DNA of 64,000 nt, taken from contig OZ241919.1 in assembly GCA_965203835.1 (NCBI GenBank), forward strand, positions 868,001 through 932,000. The letters run 5' to 3'. Position 1 is the stretch's first letter; every line of letters begins with the position of its first letter. Source of the stretch: CBDCFV01 sp965203835 (GTDB taxonomy: Bacteria > Chloroflexota > Dehalococcoidia > Lucifugimonadales > UBA3495). Positions 1 through 8,131 of the stretch are shown here, piece by piece. Under the pieces are notes generated by a model. It had not been told where the DNA came from and ran no database searches. It saw only the letters and a program-made list of their open reading frames with translations. A program made the translations under genes and the position numbers.

Positions 1-233
1 ATCCCGGCATCGTCCTGGCCCAAGCGGTCTATTTCACGGGTGGTGACCGATGTATATTCAGGCTCCACTCCAGTCCAAAAGAGGATCAAAGCATCGGTAG
101 CTCGCTTGGTGGCGCACCAAGCCTTTTCCGCCGCGTCCCGCAAGTCCTGATCGTCAATCTGCGCCACCGCGGAACGATAAAGCGACTTGGCGTCGTTGAT
201 GAGGCTAAGAATCGAGTCCGTTTCAGTGGTCAA
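1..233 (-). CDS. HEPN-like protein (PaREP1-related), partial at window edge
   Basis: The reading frame runs off the left edge of the window, so only the N-terminal ~77 residues are present. The helical block with the signature LRDAAEKAWCATKRATDAL is nearly identical in layout to the complete proteins at 5457-5840 and 25553-25933, which fixes the family. These proteins resemble small HEPN/PaREP1-type helical proteins, some of which are RNA-binding or RNase toxins. No ATG is available before an in-frame TAG near 255. The best start is TTG at 233, which has a GAGG ribosome site eight bases upstream. The part that would hold an R-x(4-6)-H motif lies outside the window. Function is unknown. Confidence 0.6.
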   Translation of the reverse strand, partial: MTTETDSILSLINDAKSLYRSAVAQIDDQDLRDAAEKAWCATKRATDALILFWTGVEPEYTSVTTREIDRLGQDDAG

Positions 234-311
234 TATGTTGTCCTCAAGGCTGGTCTACGGCCATATGGTACCAACCGGAACAGCGCCATTCAACAGCAGC
301 GCAGTTTGGAG

Positions 312-457
312 GTCGGGCCCGTGCAAAGTCTTTACCGGCGGCAAATGTCTGAATCAGGATTATCAAGATTAAAGGATTTTCAGGATATTCCCAATCCTGA
401 AAATCCCGGAATCCAGTAAATCCTGATTCAGACAATTACTTTGCACAGGCCCTGCCC
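312..457. repeat. Long imperfect palindrome, ~145 bp
   Basis: Two nested inverted repeats are visible. The inner arms, 347-386 and 393-433, both read outward as GTCTGAATCAGGATT and pair over about 40 bases with a few mismatches. The outer arms carry GTGCAAAGT (321-329) against ACTTTGCAC (438-446) and extend into GGGCC-rich flanks. The stretch between the HEPN-like gene start (233) and the Uma2 start (539) holds no other credible gene; short reading frames here are consequences of the palindrome. It could be a MITE-like element or a large transcribed hairpin. Confidence 0.7.
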
Positions 458-538
458 GGAGTATGGGGGCGGTTTGGTGCTGGCCGTTCCCCGGCATATA
501 ATGTCTGCCAGTGCTATCCCGTTCCGCGAGGCTTCGCC

Positions 539-1315
539 ATGACTACCAAACCACCGTCCGGCAAGCTCAGGGCAGACTTCCGCCCGTCGCCCGACGCCGA
601 GCCGGACAATACCTTCCCGGAATTGCCCCCCAGGGACGACATGCAAAACCCTATTTTTCTCTACGATCCCGGTCATCCGGCGGCCCTGCGCCGCCACTTG
701 GGTTCCCCGGACACCACCATCGTCCTGGGCGAAATCCCCTTGGGCTGGCGGCACAACCAAGGGGAGGGCCTGCTGAAGCCCGACCTGCTCATCGCCCTCG
801 ATATAGACCGGGGCGCCATCATCGCCCAGGAAGGCTACTCCATCGACGAACGGGGCAAACCGCCCGACTTCGTGCTGGAAGTCGCCTCCAAGACCACCAG
901 TCAAAACGACTACACCAGAAAGCGAGGGGGCTACGCCAGCTACGGCGTGCCGGAATACTGGCGATTCGACCCTACCGGCGGGGAGTACTACCCGGCCGGG
1001 CTGGCTGGCGACCGGTTGGTTGACGGCTCCTATACTCCTATCGCTGTAAGCGAGGTGAGCCACGCCCGCTACTGGGGTTACAGCGCAGTCTTGGGCCTGT
1101 ACCTGTCATGGGAGTACGGTCATCTCCGATGGTATGACCCGGCAGCCCAACGCTACCTTCGTACACACGACGAGGAAGCCGACGAGCGTATCGCCGCCGA
1201 GGCCCAGCGTGATGCAGCCGAGGCCCAGCGTGATGCAGCCGAGGCCCAGCGTGATGCAGCCGAGGCCCGCGCCCGGGAACTGGAAGCCCAACTGCGGCGA
1301 CTGAGAGACCGGTAG
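539..1315 (+). CDS. Uma2 family endonuclease-like protein with C-terminal coiled coil
   Basis: 258 aa. The core matches the Uma2 (DUF820) PD-(D/E)xK nuclease-like fold: KPDLLIALDID, then PPDFVLEVASKTT, then DYTRKRGGYASYGVPEYWRF, the hallmark D...E-V-x-S...K...GVxEYW series. After about residue 210 the protein becomes a charged Ala/Glu/Arg coiled coil built from a seven-residue repeat (AEAQRDA) encoded by three perfect 21-bp DNA repeats. The ATG at 539 has GAGG eight bases upstream. A paralogue with the same nuclease-plus-coil layout is at 38527-39309. Uma2 proteins are abundant in cyanobacteria and Chloroflexota and their biological role is unproven. Confidence 0.85.
   Translation: MTTKPPSGKLRADFRPSPDAEPDNTFPELPPRDDMQNPIFLYDPGHPAALRRHLGSPDTTIVLGEIPLGWRHNQGEGLLKPDLLIALDIDRGAIIAQEGYSIDERGKPPDFVLEVASKTTSQNDYTRKRGGYASYGVPEYWRFDPTGGEYYPAGLAGDRLVDGSYTPIAVSEVSHARYWGYSAVLGLYLSWEYGHLRWYDPAAQRYLRTHDEEADERIAAEAQRDAAEAQRDAAEAQRDAAEARARELEAQLRRLRDR
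1199..1261 (+). repeat. Three perfect 21-bp tandem repeats inside the Uma2 gene
   Basis: The unit begins GAGGCCCAGCGTGATGC and recurs three times without a mismatch, followed by a partial fourth copy. It encodes EAQRDAA three times and lengthens the C-terminal coiled coil. Perfect identity points to recent slippage-type expansion, so copy number may vary among strains. Confidence 0.9.
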
Positions 1316-1453
1316 CCGGTGTTCTATTGCACCGTCCGTTAACACCTCTTTGCCGCCGGCTTGAATCATCTCAGGACAGACACAGGCCATTGTGCAATTT
1401 AACCTCCCTTGACCCAATGACACCCTTCCAAGGAAGGATAGAAGGAGGCCCTC

Positions 1454-2401
1454 ATGCCAGCGGAAATACCGTCTGAAGCCCAGGTCCTTGAGTGGTTCGA
1501 AAGCCTCAGCAACTGGGGCCGCTGGGGAGACGACGACCAGAAGGGCTGCTTGAACCTGATTACGCCAGCCAAGCGAAAGCAGGCGGCGGCCTTGGTGCAG
1601 GACGGTGTTTCGGTGAGTTGCGCCCGGCCCATCCTCACCGAAACGGCCCCCGACATCACGCACCAAGTGCAACGGTTCATGGTGGACAGCGGCGAGGGCC
1701 GGGACACCGACCCGCCGGAACGCCGCTTCACCCGTCGGGGCGCCGCCGAGTACATCGGCATGGTGTTTCACGGGCAGACCATCACCCACATCGACGCTCC
1801 ATCTCACTACTCCTGGAATGGAAGGCTGTACAACGGCAAGCCCGCCAACCTGATAACCTCCCGCGAAGGCGCCCAGACCCACTCCATCGAGGTGGCATTT
1901 GAGGGCATCGTTACGAGGGGAGTCCTGCTGGACATTCCAACCCTGCGGGGCGTCGACTGGGTCCCGCCCAACGAGCCGGTGATGCCGGACGACCTGGAGG
2001 CCGCCGAAAGGGCCCACGGCGTCCGCGTGGAGGAGGGGGACCTGCTGCTGGTGCGGACCGGCAACTACCGCAAGAGGCTGGACACCGGCCCCGTCGGCAG
2101 CTACGACCCTGCCACGGCCTGCCAGGTCGCCTGCGCTCCGTGGTTCAAGGAACGCGGGGTAGCGATGCTGGGCACCGATACTCCCAACGACGTCCGCCCC
2201 AGCCACTACGCCACCATCGGCTCACCTCTGCATACCATGTGCTTGGTCACGCTGGGGCTGTGGTTCATCGACAACGCCAACCTGGAGGAGTTGAGCGTCG
2301 CCTGCCGGGAGCGCAACCGCTACGAGTTCATGATAACTCTGGGGCCGCTGCGGTTGAGGAACGTCACCGGCTCCCCGGTAAACCCCATAGCCCTCTTCTA
2401 G
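1454..2401 (+). CDS. Cyclase family protein (kynurenine formamidase-like metal hydrolase)
   Basis: 315 aa. The family signature is visible as HGQTITHIDAPSHY (around residues 98-111), the H-x-x-x-T-H-x-D-x-P-x-H metal-binding motif of the cyclase/kynurenine-formamidase superfamily. A second typical block, LLLVRTGNY, and a later DTPNDVRPSHYATIG near the active site also fit. Members hydrolyse amide, lactone or ester bonds; the substrate cannot be read from sequence. The ATG at 1454 follows an AGGAGG ribosome site about nine bases upstream. It converges with the membrane protein gene at 2424, leaving 22 bases between the two stops. Confidence 0.85.
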   Translation: MPAEIPSEAQVLEWFESLSNWGRWGDDDQKGCLNLITPAKRKQAAALVQDGVSVSCARPILTETAPDITHQVQRFMVDSGEGRDTDPPERRFTRRGAAEYIGMVFHGQTITHIDAPSHYSWNGRLYNGKPANLITSREGAQTHSIEVAFEGIVTRGVLLDIPTLRGVDWVPPNEPVMPDDLEAAERAHGVRVEEGDLLLVRTGNYRKRLDTGPVGSYDPATACQVACAPWFKERGVAMLGTDTPNDVRPSHYATIGSPLHTMCLVTLGLWFIDNANLEELSVACRERNRYEFMITLGPLRLRNVTGSPVNPIALF

Positions 2402-2423
2402 CGGGCGGGGTGCCGTTCGCCCG

Positions 2424-4493
2424 CTATTCCCTCAATCTGGAAACCAGACGGCGGCCTAATGGGACGAAGAACGACGCTGCGAACACGGCCGCCCCCGCTA
2501 TCAGGACCGGTATTGCCACGTCGTCCAGGCCACGGGCCAGGTTGCTGGTAAATGATACCAACAGGTCGCTGACCAGTCTCATTGCCGATTCGGGAATATC
2601 GGCCTGGCCTCCGGCAGCCTGGTCCAGCAAGTCGGCTCCCCTGTCAGGGACAACGGACTGCACCAGTTTCGCAATGGCGAAGTATATGATCCCGGCTATT
2701 GCCAAGCAGACCCCAACCCGGCGCAGCCCCCGGGCTAGGTCCGGCAGGTGAAGCAGAAGCATTCCCAGCGCGCTCCCTACCAGCAGCCCCAACCCCAATA
2801 TCAGGCTGAGGCTTCTTCCCCTGCCGAGTTCCCGCCGAAACTCCGCCGCGGCGGCCCTGATGTCTGACGCGGCGGGCTCACCCATCAGGTCAATGAGTTC
2901 CAGCCTGTCGTCATCCAGCGTTTCAGCCCGGAACCGCTCGATTTCATCGTCCAGGACCGGCCCTGCCACCGCCGGCGCCGCGGCCTTCAACGCCTCTCGC
3001 ATGTTGCCAGCCACAAACTCGGTGCGGATTTGCTCCCGGCCTTCCTGCAGTCCCCGCACAACGCGGGGGTCCAAGCCGGCGTGAGCAAGCAAGCCGCCAT
3101 CGAAGGGCATCACCAGCTTTGGTGCGCCGAACACCGCATCAAAAACGAACTCCCGGCATGGTCTGGACAGCATTTTGGCAGAAGGTATGGACGCCGGGGT
3201 CCCGCCCGCAACGATTTCATCGTACACGGCAGCATACCGCTCGCCCGCTTGCACCAGTCGGTCCGGGGAGCAACCCGGCTCCCCGGGATCCTCTTCCGGT
3301 ATTCGGTCCAAGACTTGCCCGACGGAGACCGCCGCGACCGGGGCCGCGGCCCTTAACGCCTCCCGCGTATCGCCAGCCACAAAAGCCTCTCGGATTTCAT
3401 CCTGCCGCTCTTCCAGTCCTTGTATGATCCGGGGGTCCAAGCCGCCGCTGGCAAGTAAGCCGCCTGCCGCGCCCGGACTGCCAAAGACCGTGGCGAACAC
3501 AGACTCGCGGCAAGACGGGGATAGCGCACCGGCTGACGGGATGGACGCCGGTGCTTCGCCTGCGGCGATTTGACGGTACACGGCAGAGTACCGCTGCCCC
3601 AAATGCGCCAGCCGGGACGGAGAACAGTCCGGTGCCTCCTCAAGCTCTTCTTCGGGTATATGGTCTATGCGTTGTTCAACCACTACCTCAAGCGCCGGCG
3701 CCGCGGCTTTCAACGCCTCACGCATGTCGCCCGCAACAAACTCGGCCCGAATCGCCTCCTCGTTCTCCTGCAGCCCTTGGACGATCCGGGCATCCAAGCC
3801 GGCATGAGCGAGAAGACCGCCGCCGCCAAAGGGCATCGTCAGCTCCGGGGCGCCAAAAGCAGCATCGAAAACAAACTCCCGGCACGGCTCAGTAAGCGCC
3901 TTGGCCGACGGTATGGCCGTTGGCGATCTACCCGCCCGGACTTGGTCCATTATCTCTGCATACCGTTCCCACAGTTGCACTGCACGGTCGGGGGAGCAGC
4001 CGGGGTCCTGCGGTTCTTCCTCCGGCATCTCGCCGATACGCCTCTGGACGAAAGCCGCTGCAACCGGCTTCACTCTCGCCACCGCCGGCCCCAGGTCCAC
4101 GTATATCCTCAATTCTCCGGCACGATCCGTTTCCGAGCCGCTGTCATCCTCTCGCAGGTACCCGATGACGGTATCTATCACCCCTTCGACCTGCGCCCGC
4201 AGGTACTCCGGCGGCGCAACGTCCCTGAAGATGCCGACAAGGTCTTCATGGCTGACTAGTCCCGTGGGGAAAAGCTGCGCTGAAGCTTGCCGTACTTCGG
4301 TGTCCAACATCACTTCATCGTAGATGCGGTTGTAGGTGTCCTGCTCGGCAATCACGTCGGCGTAAAAGTCGACGTTCAGCAGCTTGTCTGACACCAACCG
4401 GTCGACCGTCAATATGCCTACCGCCAGGAACACCGCCAGTCCCAGCGTAAAGGTCAGCAGGGGCCTGACGACCCAGCGAAAAAGAAAGAACAT
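2424..4493 (-). CDS. Membrane-anchored protein with three internal Cys-pair repeats
   Basis: 689 aa, family not recognised. Residues 9-30 form a hydrophobic N-terminal anchor. Residues ~152-274, 275-395 and 397-510 are three homologous repeats of about 120 aa. Each begins with an IPEE(D/E)-like turn, has CSPxR, then IPSA...(P/S)CRE, and ends EFVAGxxREALxAAAP. The two cysteines sit at 166/204, 290/328 and 408/446, exactly 38 residues apart each time, which suggests one disulfide per repeat outside the membrane. The C-terminal ~140 residues contain about three further membrane segments. The gene lies 12 bases downstream of htpX on the same strand and is probably co-transcribed with it. A role linked to envelope quality control is only inferred from that. 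Confidence 0.8.
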   Translation of the reverse strand: MFFLFRWVVRPLLTFTLGLAVFLAVGILTVDRLVSDKLLNVDFYADVIAEQDTYNRIYDEVMLDTEVRQASAQLFPTGLVSHEDLVGIFRDVAPPEYLRAQVEGVIDTVIGYLREDDSGSETDRAGELRIYVDLGPAVARVKPVAAAFVQRRIGEMPEEEPQDPGCSPDRAVQLWERYAEIMDQVRAGRSPTAIPSAKALTEPCREFVFDAAFGAPELTMPFGGGGLLAHAGLDARIVQGLQENEEAIRAEFVAGDMREALKAAAPALEVVVEQRIDHIPEEELEEAPDCSPSRLAHLGQRYSAVYRQIAAGEAPASIPSAGALSPSCRESVFATVFGSPGAAGGLLASGGLDPRIIQGLEERQDEIREAFVAGDTREALRAAAPVAAVSVGQVLDRIPEEDPGEPGCSPDRLVQAGERYAAVYDEIVAGGTPASIPSAKMLSRPCREFVFDAVFGAPKLVMPFDGGLLAHAGLDPRVVRGLQEGREQIRTEFVAGNMREALKAAAPAVAGPVLDDEIERFRAETLDDDRLELIDLMGEPAASDIRAAAAEFRRELGRGRSLSLILGLGLLVGSALGMLLLHLPDLARGLRRVGVCLAIAGIIYFAIAKLVQSVVPDRGADLLDQAAGGQADIPESAMRLVSDLLVSFTSNLARGLDDVAIPVLIAGAAVFAASFFVPLGRRLVSRLRE

Positions 4494-4505
4494 CTCACCG
4501 GCCCG

Positions 4506-5363
4506 CTAGAAGTTGGACCTCATCTCCCGGAGCCGCCTTACCCGCTCGGCTATCGGCGGGTGGGTGGAGAACAAGCTGGCCATGGAGCGGCCGCTGAGGG
4601 GATTAACTATGAAGAGGTGGGACGCGCCCTCGGCCACCTTCATCGGCCGTACCTCGCTGCCCATCTCAAGCTTCTCCAACGCGCTGGCCAGGGCGTAAGC
4701 ATCGCCGGAGGTGCGGGCGCCGGTGGCGTCCGCTTGAAATTCCCGAGTTCTGGATATGGCCGCTTGCACCAAGGCCGCCGCTATGGGCATCACGATAGCC
4801 GCCACCAACAGGCCTATGATCCCTCCGCCGTGGTCATCGTCGTCCTGATGGCCGCCAAAACCTCCGAAAATCGCCGATATTTGGGCCATAAAGGCCAGCA
4901 TGGATATGGCGCCGGCAAAGGTCGCCACCACCGCCATAATCAGGGTGTCCCGGTTGCCGACGTGGGCCATTTCGTGGGCCAGCACCGCTCCCAGTTCCCG
5001 CCGGTCAAGAATGCGTCGTATGCCCGTGGTCACTGCGACGGTCGCACGTTTGGGGCTGCGCCCGGTAGCAAAGGCGTTGGGCGAGTCGCTGTCGATTTCG
5101 TAGACCTGGGGCATCGGCAGACCGGCCAATTCCGCTTGCTCCGCCACGATCCGGTACAGTTCCGGGTCTTCCTCTTCGGTTACTGGATGGGCGTGGGCCA
5201 TCTTCAAGGCGATGCGGTCGCTGAACCAGTACGCCCCGAAGTTCATGATCAGCGCAAAGAACAGCGCGATGATCAGGCCGCCCTGCCCTCCCAGCAGCCC
5301 GCCCACCATCAGCAGCAGGCTCGTCATTACCATCAGCAAGAAGAAAGTCTTGATAGTGTTCAT
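4506..5363 (-). CDS. htpX: HtpX-like membrane zinc metalloprotease (M48)
   Basis: 285 aa. Two hydrophobic segments near residues 6-24 and 28-45 precede the zinc motif HEMAH at 130-134, with a downstream glutamate in SRTREFQADATGA as the likely third ligand. Two further membrane segments lie between them (around 141-163 and 177-200), the usual HtpX topology. HtpX degrades misfolded membrane proteins with its active site facing the cytoplasm. The next gene downstream is the repeat-bearing membrane protein at 2424-4493. A strong inverted repeat (5393-5420) sits upstream of the start. Confidence 0.92.
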   Translation of the reverse strand: MNTIKTFFLLMVMTSLLLMVGGLLGGQGGLIIALFFALIMNFGAYWFSDRIALKMAHAHPVTEEEDPELYRIVAEQAELAGLPMPQVYEIDSDSPNAFATGRSPKRATVAVTTGIRRILDRRELGAVLAHEMAHVGNRDTLIMAVVATFAGAISMLAFMAQISAIFGGFGGHQDDDDHGGGIIGLLVAAIVMPIAAALVQAAISRTREFQADATGARTSGDAYALASALEKLEMGSEVRPMKVAEGASHLFIVNPLSGRSMASLFSTHPPIAERVRRLREMRSNF

Positions 5364-5392
5364 ATCGTCATCTCAAAGCCCCCCAATGGCAA

Positions 5393-5420
5393 CGCCACGG
5401 TAAAACCGGAAACCGTGGCG
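5393..5420. repeat. 9-bp perfect inverted repeat between HEPN-like gene and htpX
   Basis: CGCCACGGT (5393-5401) pairs perfectly with ACCGTGGCG (5412-5420) across a 10-base loop. No T-run follows on either side, so it is not a standard intrinsic terminator. It lies 30 bases upstream of the htpX start and 37 bases after the HEPN-like stop. It could be an operator or a structured leader. Confidence 0.55.
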
Positions 5421-5456
5421 CTGGTGTTGGCGAGGTTGATTTTCCGGTCTACACGG

Positions 5457-5840
5457 TCAATAGCTGGCCCACCAATAGGCCTGCTGAATATAATCTCCAA
5501 CGTCTCCGATCAATGATTCAATTACTCTCGGTCTATCCATCGACCCCCAATAGAAACACCTGCCATACAATGTACCCTGGAAGTCAAAGTATGATCGCCG
5601 CAACTCATTTAATCGAGGGTCATCATCGCTCAAGTAAATCAATTCGTCCGTCACTTGTGGCGAACGTTCCGGCAATCTATCGGTTCGAGCCAATGCCAAT
5701 GCCGTAGTCGCTCTGTTCACCGCGCCCCAAGCCTTCTCGGCAGCATCTCGGAGATCTCCCTTTTCCATCAGGCTTAAAGCGGACTCGTGCAGACTCCTAG
5801 CGTCGTTGAAAAGCTCCCGGACATCCTGGGCTTCAACCAT
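5457..5840 (-). CDS. HEPN-like protein (PaREP1-related)
   Basis: 127 aa, predicted helical. It shares the LRDAAEKAW block (about residues 31-39) and the later GTLYGRCFYWG block with the proteins at 1-233 and 25553-25933. The paralogue at 25553 reads RQTTLHGHCFYLG here, giving R-x4-H; in this protein both the Arg and His positions differ (FQGTLYGR), so a HEPN nuclease site appears to be lost. The ATG at 5840 is preceded by GAGG. It is divergent from etfB. Function is unknown; HEPN-like is a fold-level inference. Confidence 0.65.
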   Translation of the reverse strand: MVEAQDVRELFNDARSLHESALSLMEKGDLRDAAEKAWGAVNRATTALALARTDRLPERSPQVTDELIYLSDDDPRLNELRRSYFDFQGTLYGRCFYWGSMDRPRVIESLIGDVGDYIQQAYWWASY

Positions 5841-5999
5841 TCTTATATCGCCTCTGCCGATTTCCTGAAATTATAGTTTCTGCTCCGCACATACTCAACA
5901 TGAGTAAAGGTCACTTTTCTCCAAAGCCGCCTCTCGATTGACACCCAACAACGGCTGGTGATATGTTTCCCGCAGCCTCAAATAAAGGGAGTATCAGCT

Positions 6000-6800
6000 A
6001 TGCCGGTGAACATCGCCGTGCTGGCCAAACAGGTCGTAGACCCTGAAATGCCTATGGCGGCGTTCCGCATAGACGCCGACGCAAAAGCGGTCGTGCCGCC
6101 CCCCAATATCCCCCCGGTAGTCAACGGATTCGACGAAAACGCCGTGGAAGCCGCCCTCCAGATTAAGGACTCCCAAGAGGCCTCCATCACAGTAATATCT
6201 ACGGGCACCTCCTTCGCCCTGGATGTAATGAAGAAGCCGCTTTCCATGGGGGCCGACGAGTTGGTGCTGCTCCAAGACGACGCCTTCCAGAATTCCATCG
6301 ACAGTTTTTTCACCGCCCAGCTTCTTGCTGCGGCGATACGAAAACTGGGCGGGTTCGACCTGATCATTTGCGGGCGTCAAGCGTCGGACTGGGACAACGC
6401 CCAAGTGCCCTTGGGCGTGGCCGAAATTCTGGGCCTGTCCTGCGTTTCCCTTGGCAAGAAAGTTGAAGTCACAGACGGCCACGTAACCGTGGAGCGCGTA
6501 ACGCCCGACGGATATGAAGTGATCGAAGCACCCCTGCCCGCTCTGGTGACCGTCAGCAACGAGCTTGGCCAGCCGCGCTACCCCACGTTGCGCGGCATCA
6601 TGGCCGCCACCAGGAAGAGGCCGACCATCTGGAGTTCCGAGGACCTTGAGATGGATACCGCCCAGCTCCAACCCCGCGTCACCCTCCAGGACCTGTTTGT
6701 GCCCGTGCGGGACCAACAGTGTGAAATCATCGAGGGTGAGGACGACGCCGACGCCGGCAGGCAATTGGCCCTGAAGCTCAGGGAAGCCAAGCTCATCTGA
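6000..6800 (+). CDS. etfB: Electron transfer flavoprotein beta subunit
   Basis: 266 aa. The start is taken at 6000 because AAAGGGAG lies just upstream and the product then begins MPVNIAVLAKQVVDPE, the family's usual N-terminus. LIICGRQASDWDNAQVPLGVAEILG matches the ETF-beta signature around the AMP-binding site. The protein pairs with the alpha subunit encoded 28 bases downstream to carry electrons from flavin dehydrogenases to a quinone oxidoreductase. No acyl-CoA dehydrogenase or ETF-QO gene is adjacent, so the donor is elsewhere. The gene ends in UGA, which shows that UGA acts as a normal stop in this genome. Confidence 0.93.
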   Translation: MPVNIAVLAKQVVDPEMPMAAFRIDADAKAVVPPPNIPPVVNGFDENAVEAALQIKDSQEASITVISTGTSFALDVMKKPLSMGADELVLLQDDAFQNSIDSFFTAQLLAAAIRKLGGFDLIICGRQASDWDNAQVPLGVAEILGLSCVSLGKKVEVTDGHVTVERVTPDGYEVIEAPLPALVTVSNELGQPRYPTLRGIMAATRKRPTIWSSEDLEMDTAQLQPRVTLQDLFVPVRDQQCEIIEGEDDADAGRQLALKLREAKLI

Positions 6801-6828
6801 ATTATTTGCATCTTTCAACGGAGGTACG

Positions 6829-7827
6829 ATGGCTGAGGCACAAGGCATTCTGGTCCTGGGAGATTCCGCGGAGAATGAACTCAGTTCCGTTTCCAAGGAG
6901 TTGCTGGCTGCCGGTCGCAGACTGGCCGACGACCTGGGCGAAGAACTGGCCATCGCCCTTTTGGGCGACACGCTGGACCAGCCCTCCCGGCAAGCCATCA
7001 GCCACGGCGCGGACAAGGTCTATGCAGTCAACCATCCCGGTCTGGCCGAGTATCAGGTCGAACTGTACCTGTCCGCCATGGAAGCCCTCGCCAAGGACGT
7101 CTCTCCCAGAGTCATTCTCATCGGGCGCACCAACCAAGGGCGTGAACTGGCGCCCCGCTTGGCCTTTCGCTTGGGAGTAGGACTGGCCCAGGACTGCTTG
7201 GAAGTGTCGGTGGACTCGGCCTCCGGGACCCTGTTCGCCAACCGTCCGGTCTACGGCGGCAACGCCGTCGCCGTGGTCAGTTGCAATTACACTCCGCAGG
7301 TCGCTGCCATCCGGCCAAAGGTCTACGAGCCGATGGAACCCGACAACTCCCGCCAAGGCCTGGTCGTGTCCTTCCCGGTGGAACTGGACATGGCCCAAGC
7401 CCGTAGCAAGGTCGTTGACGTTGTGGCCGAAGAGTCGGAAGGGATTAAACTGGAGGAAGCCCGCATCGTGGTCTCGGGTGGCCGGGGACTGGGCGGCCCG
7501 GAACCCTTCCAGGACCTGGAACAACTGGCCAAGGCACTGGGTGGCGCGGTGGGCGCTTCCCGGGCGGCGGTGGACTCCGGATGGGTGCCTTCCAGCTATC
7601 AGGTCGGGTTGACCGGCAAGACCATCACCCCGGAAGTCTACATCACCGTGGCCATCTCCGGCGCCAGCCAGCACATGGCCGGTTGCTCCGGCGCCAAGGT
7701 AATCGTCGCCATCAACAAGGACGCCGAGGCAAACATCTTCAAAGAGGCCCGCTACGGCGTGGTCGGCGACTGGCAGGAAATAGTGCCAGCCTTCACCGAA
7801 GCCGTTCGAGAGTTGGTGCAGGACTAA
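6829..7827 (+). CDS. etfA: Electron transfer flavoprotein alpha subunit
   Basis: 332 aa. The N-terminal alpha/beta domain is followed by the conserved C-terminal FAD-binding domain: VVSGGRGLGG (near residue 220), then GLTGKTITPEVYITVAISG, SQHMAGC and VAINKDAEANIF, all typical of ETF-alpha. The ATG at 6829 has GGAGGT six bases upstream. It forms an operon with etfB. Confidence 0.94.
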   Translation: MAEAQGILVLGDSAENELSSVSKELLAAGRRLADDLGEELAIALLGDTLDQPSRQAISHGADKVYAVNHPGLAEYQVELYLSAMEALAKDVSPRVILIGRTNQGRELAPRLAFRLGVGLAQDCLEVSVDSASGTLFANRPVYGGNAVAVVSCNYTPQVAAIRPKVYEPMEPDNSRQGLVVSFPVELDMAQARSKVVDVVAEESEGIKLEEARIVVSGGRGLGGPEPFQDLEQLAKALGGAVGASRAAVDSGWVPSSYQVGLTGKTITPEVYITVAISGASQHMAGCSGAKVIVAINKDAEANIFKEARYGVVGDWQEIVPAFTEAVRELVQD

Positions 7828-8131
7828 TCTACCGGGCCATATCGTTCAGCTTCACCGACGCTCCGGTGCCGAATGTCCTCAGCCTGTTCCGGGATCAGCC
7901 GCATCCCCAAGGGCATCAGTAACCTTCGGCCAACCCGTCATTTCATTGCAGGAACGTCTTATTGCGGGAGCGTTGCCTGCTCACAGGAACGTCACATCCA
8001 CGCAAGAACTTCCCCCGTTTCCACCAACGTCATTCCCGCGCAGAGCCTGCCCTCGTGGAGACGGGGGCGGGAATCCAGGACCCTCATAACAAATATAACG
8101 GCCTCAACCACCAATAACGGACGGACATAGC
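7828..8131. other. Non-coding gap with one palindromic repeat
   Basis: The 304 bases between etfA and the quinone reductase gene hold no credible gene. They contain a stretched copy of the GC-rich palindromic repeat at 8028-8077. No clear terminator with a T-run was seen after etfA. Confidence 0.6.
8028..8077. repeat. Dispersed GC palindrome, long variant
   Basis: It begins CGTCATTCCCGCGCAG and ends GGGCGGGAATCCA, the arms of the repeat also found at 9216, 13798, 13859 and 15254. Here the arms are separated by an insert reading AGCCTGCCCTCGTGGAGACG. Confidence 0.75.

Noticed and set aside
187..435. Short frames of ~60 aa on both strands
   Set aside because: They arise from the long palindrome and overlap the HEPN-like start region; composition is not protein-like.
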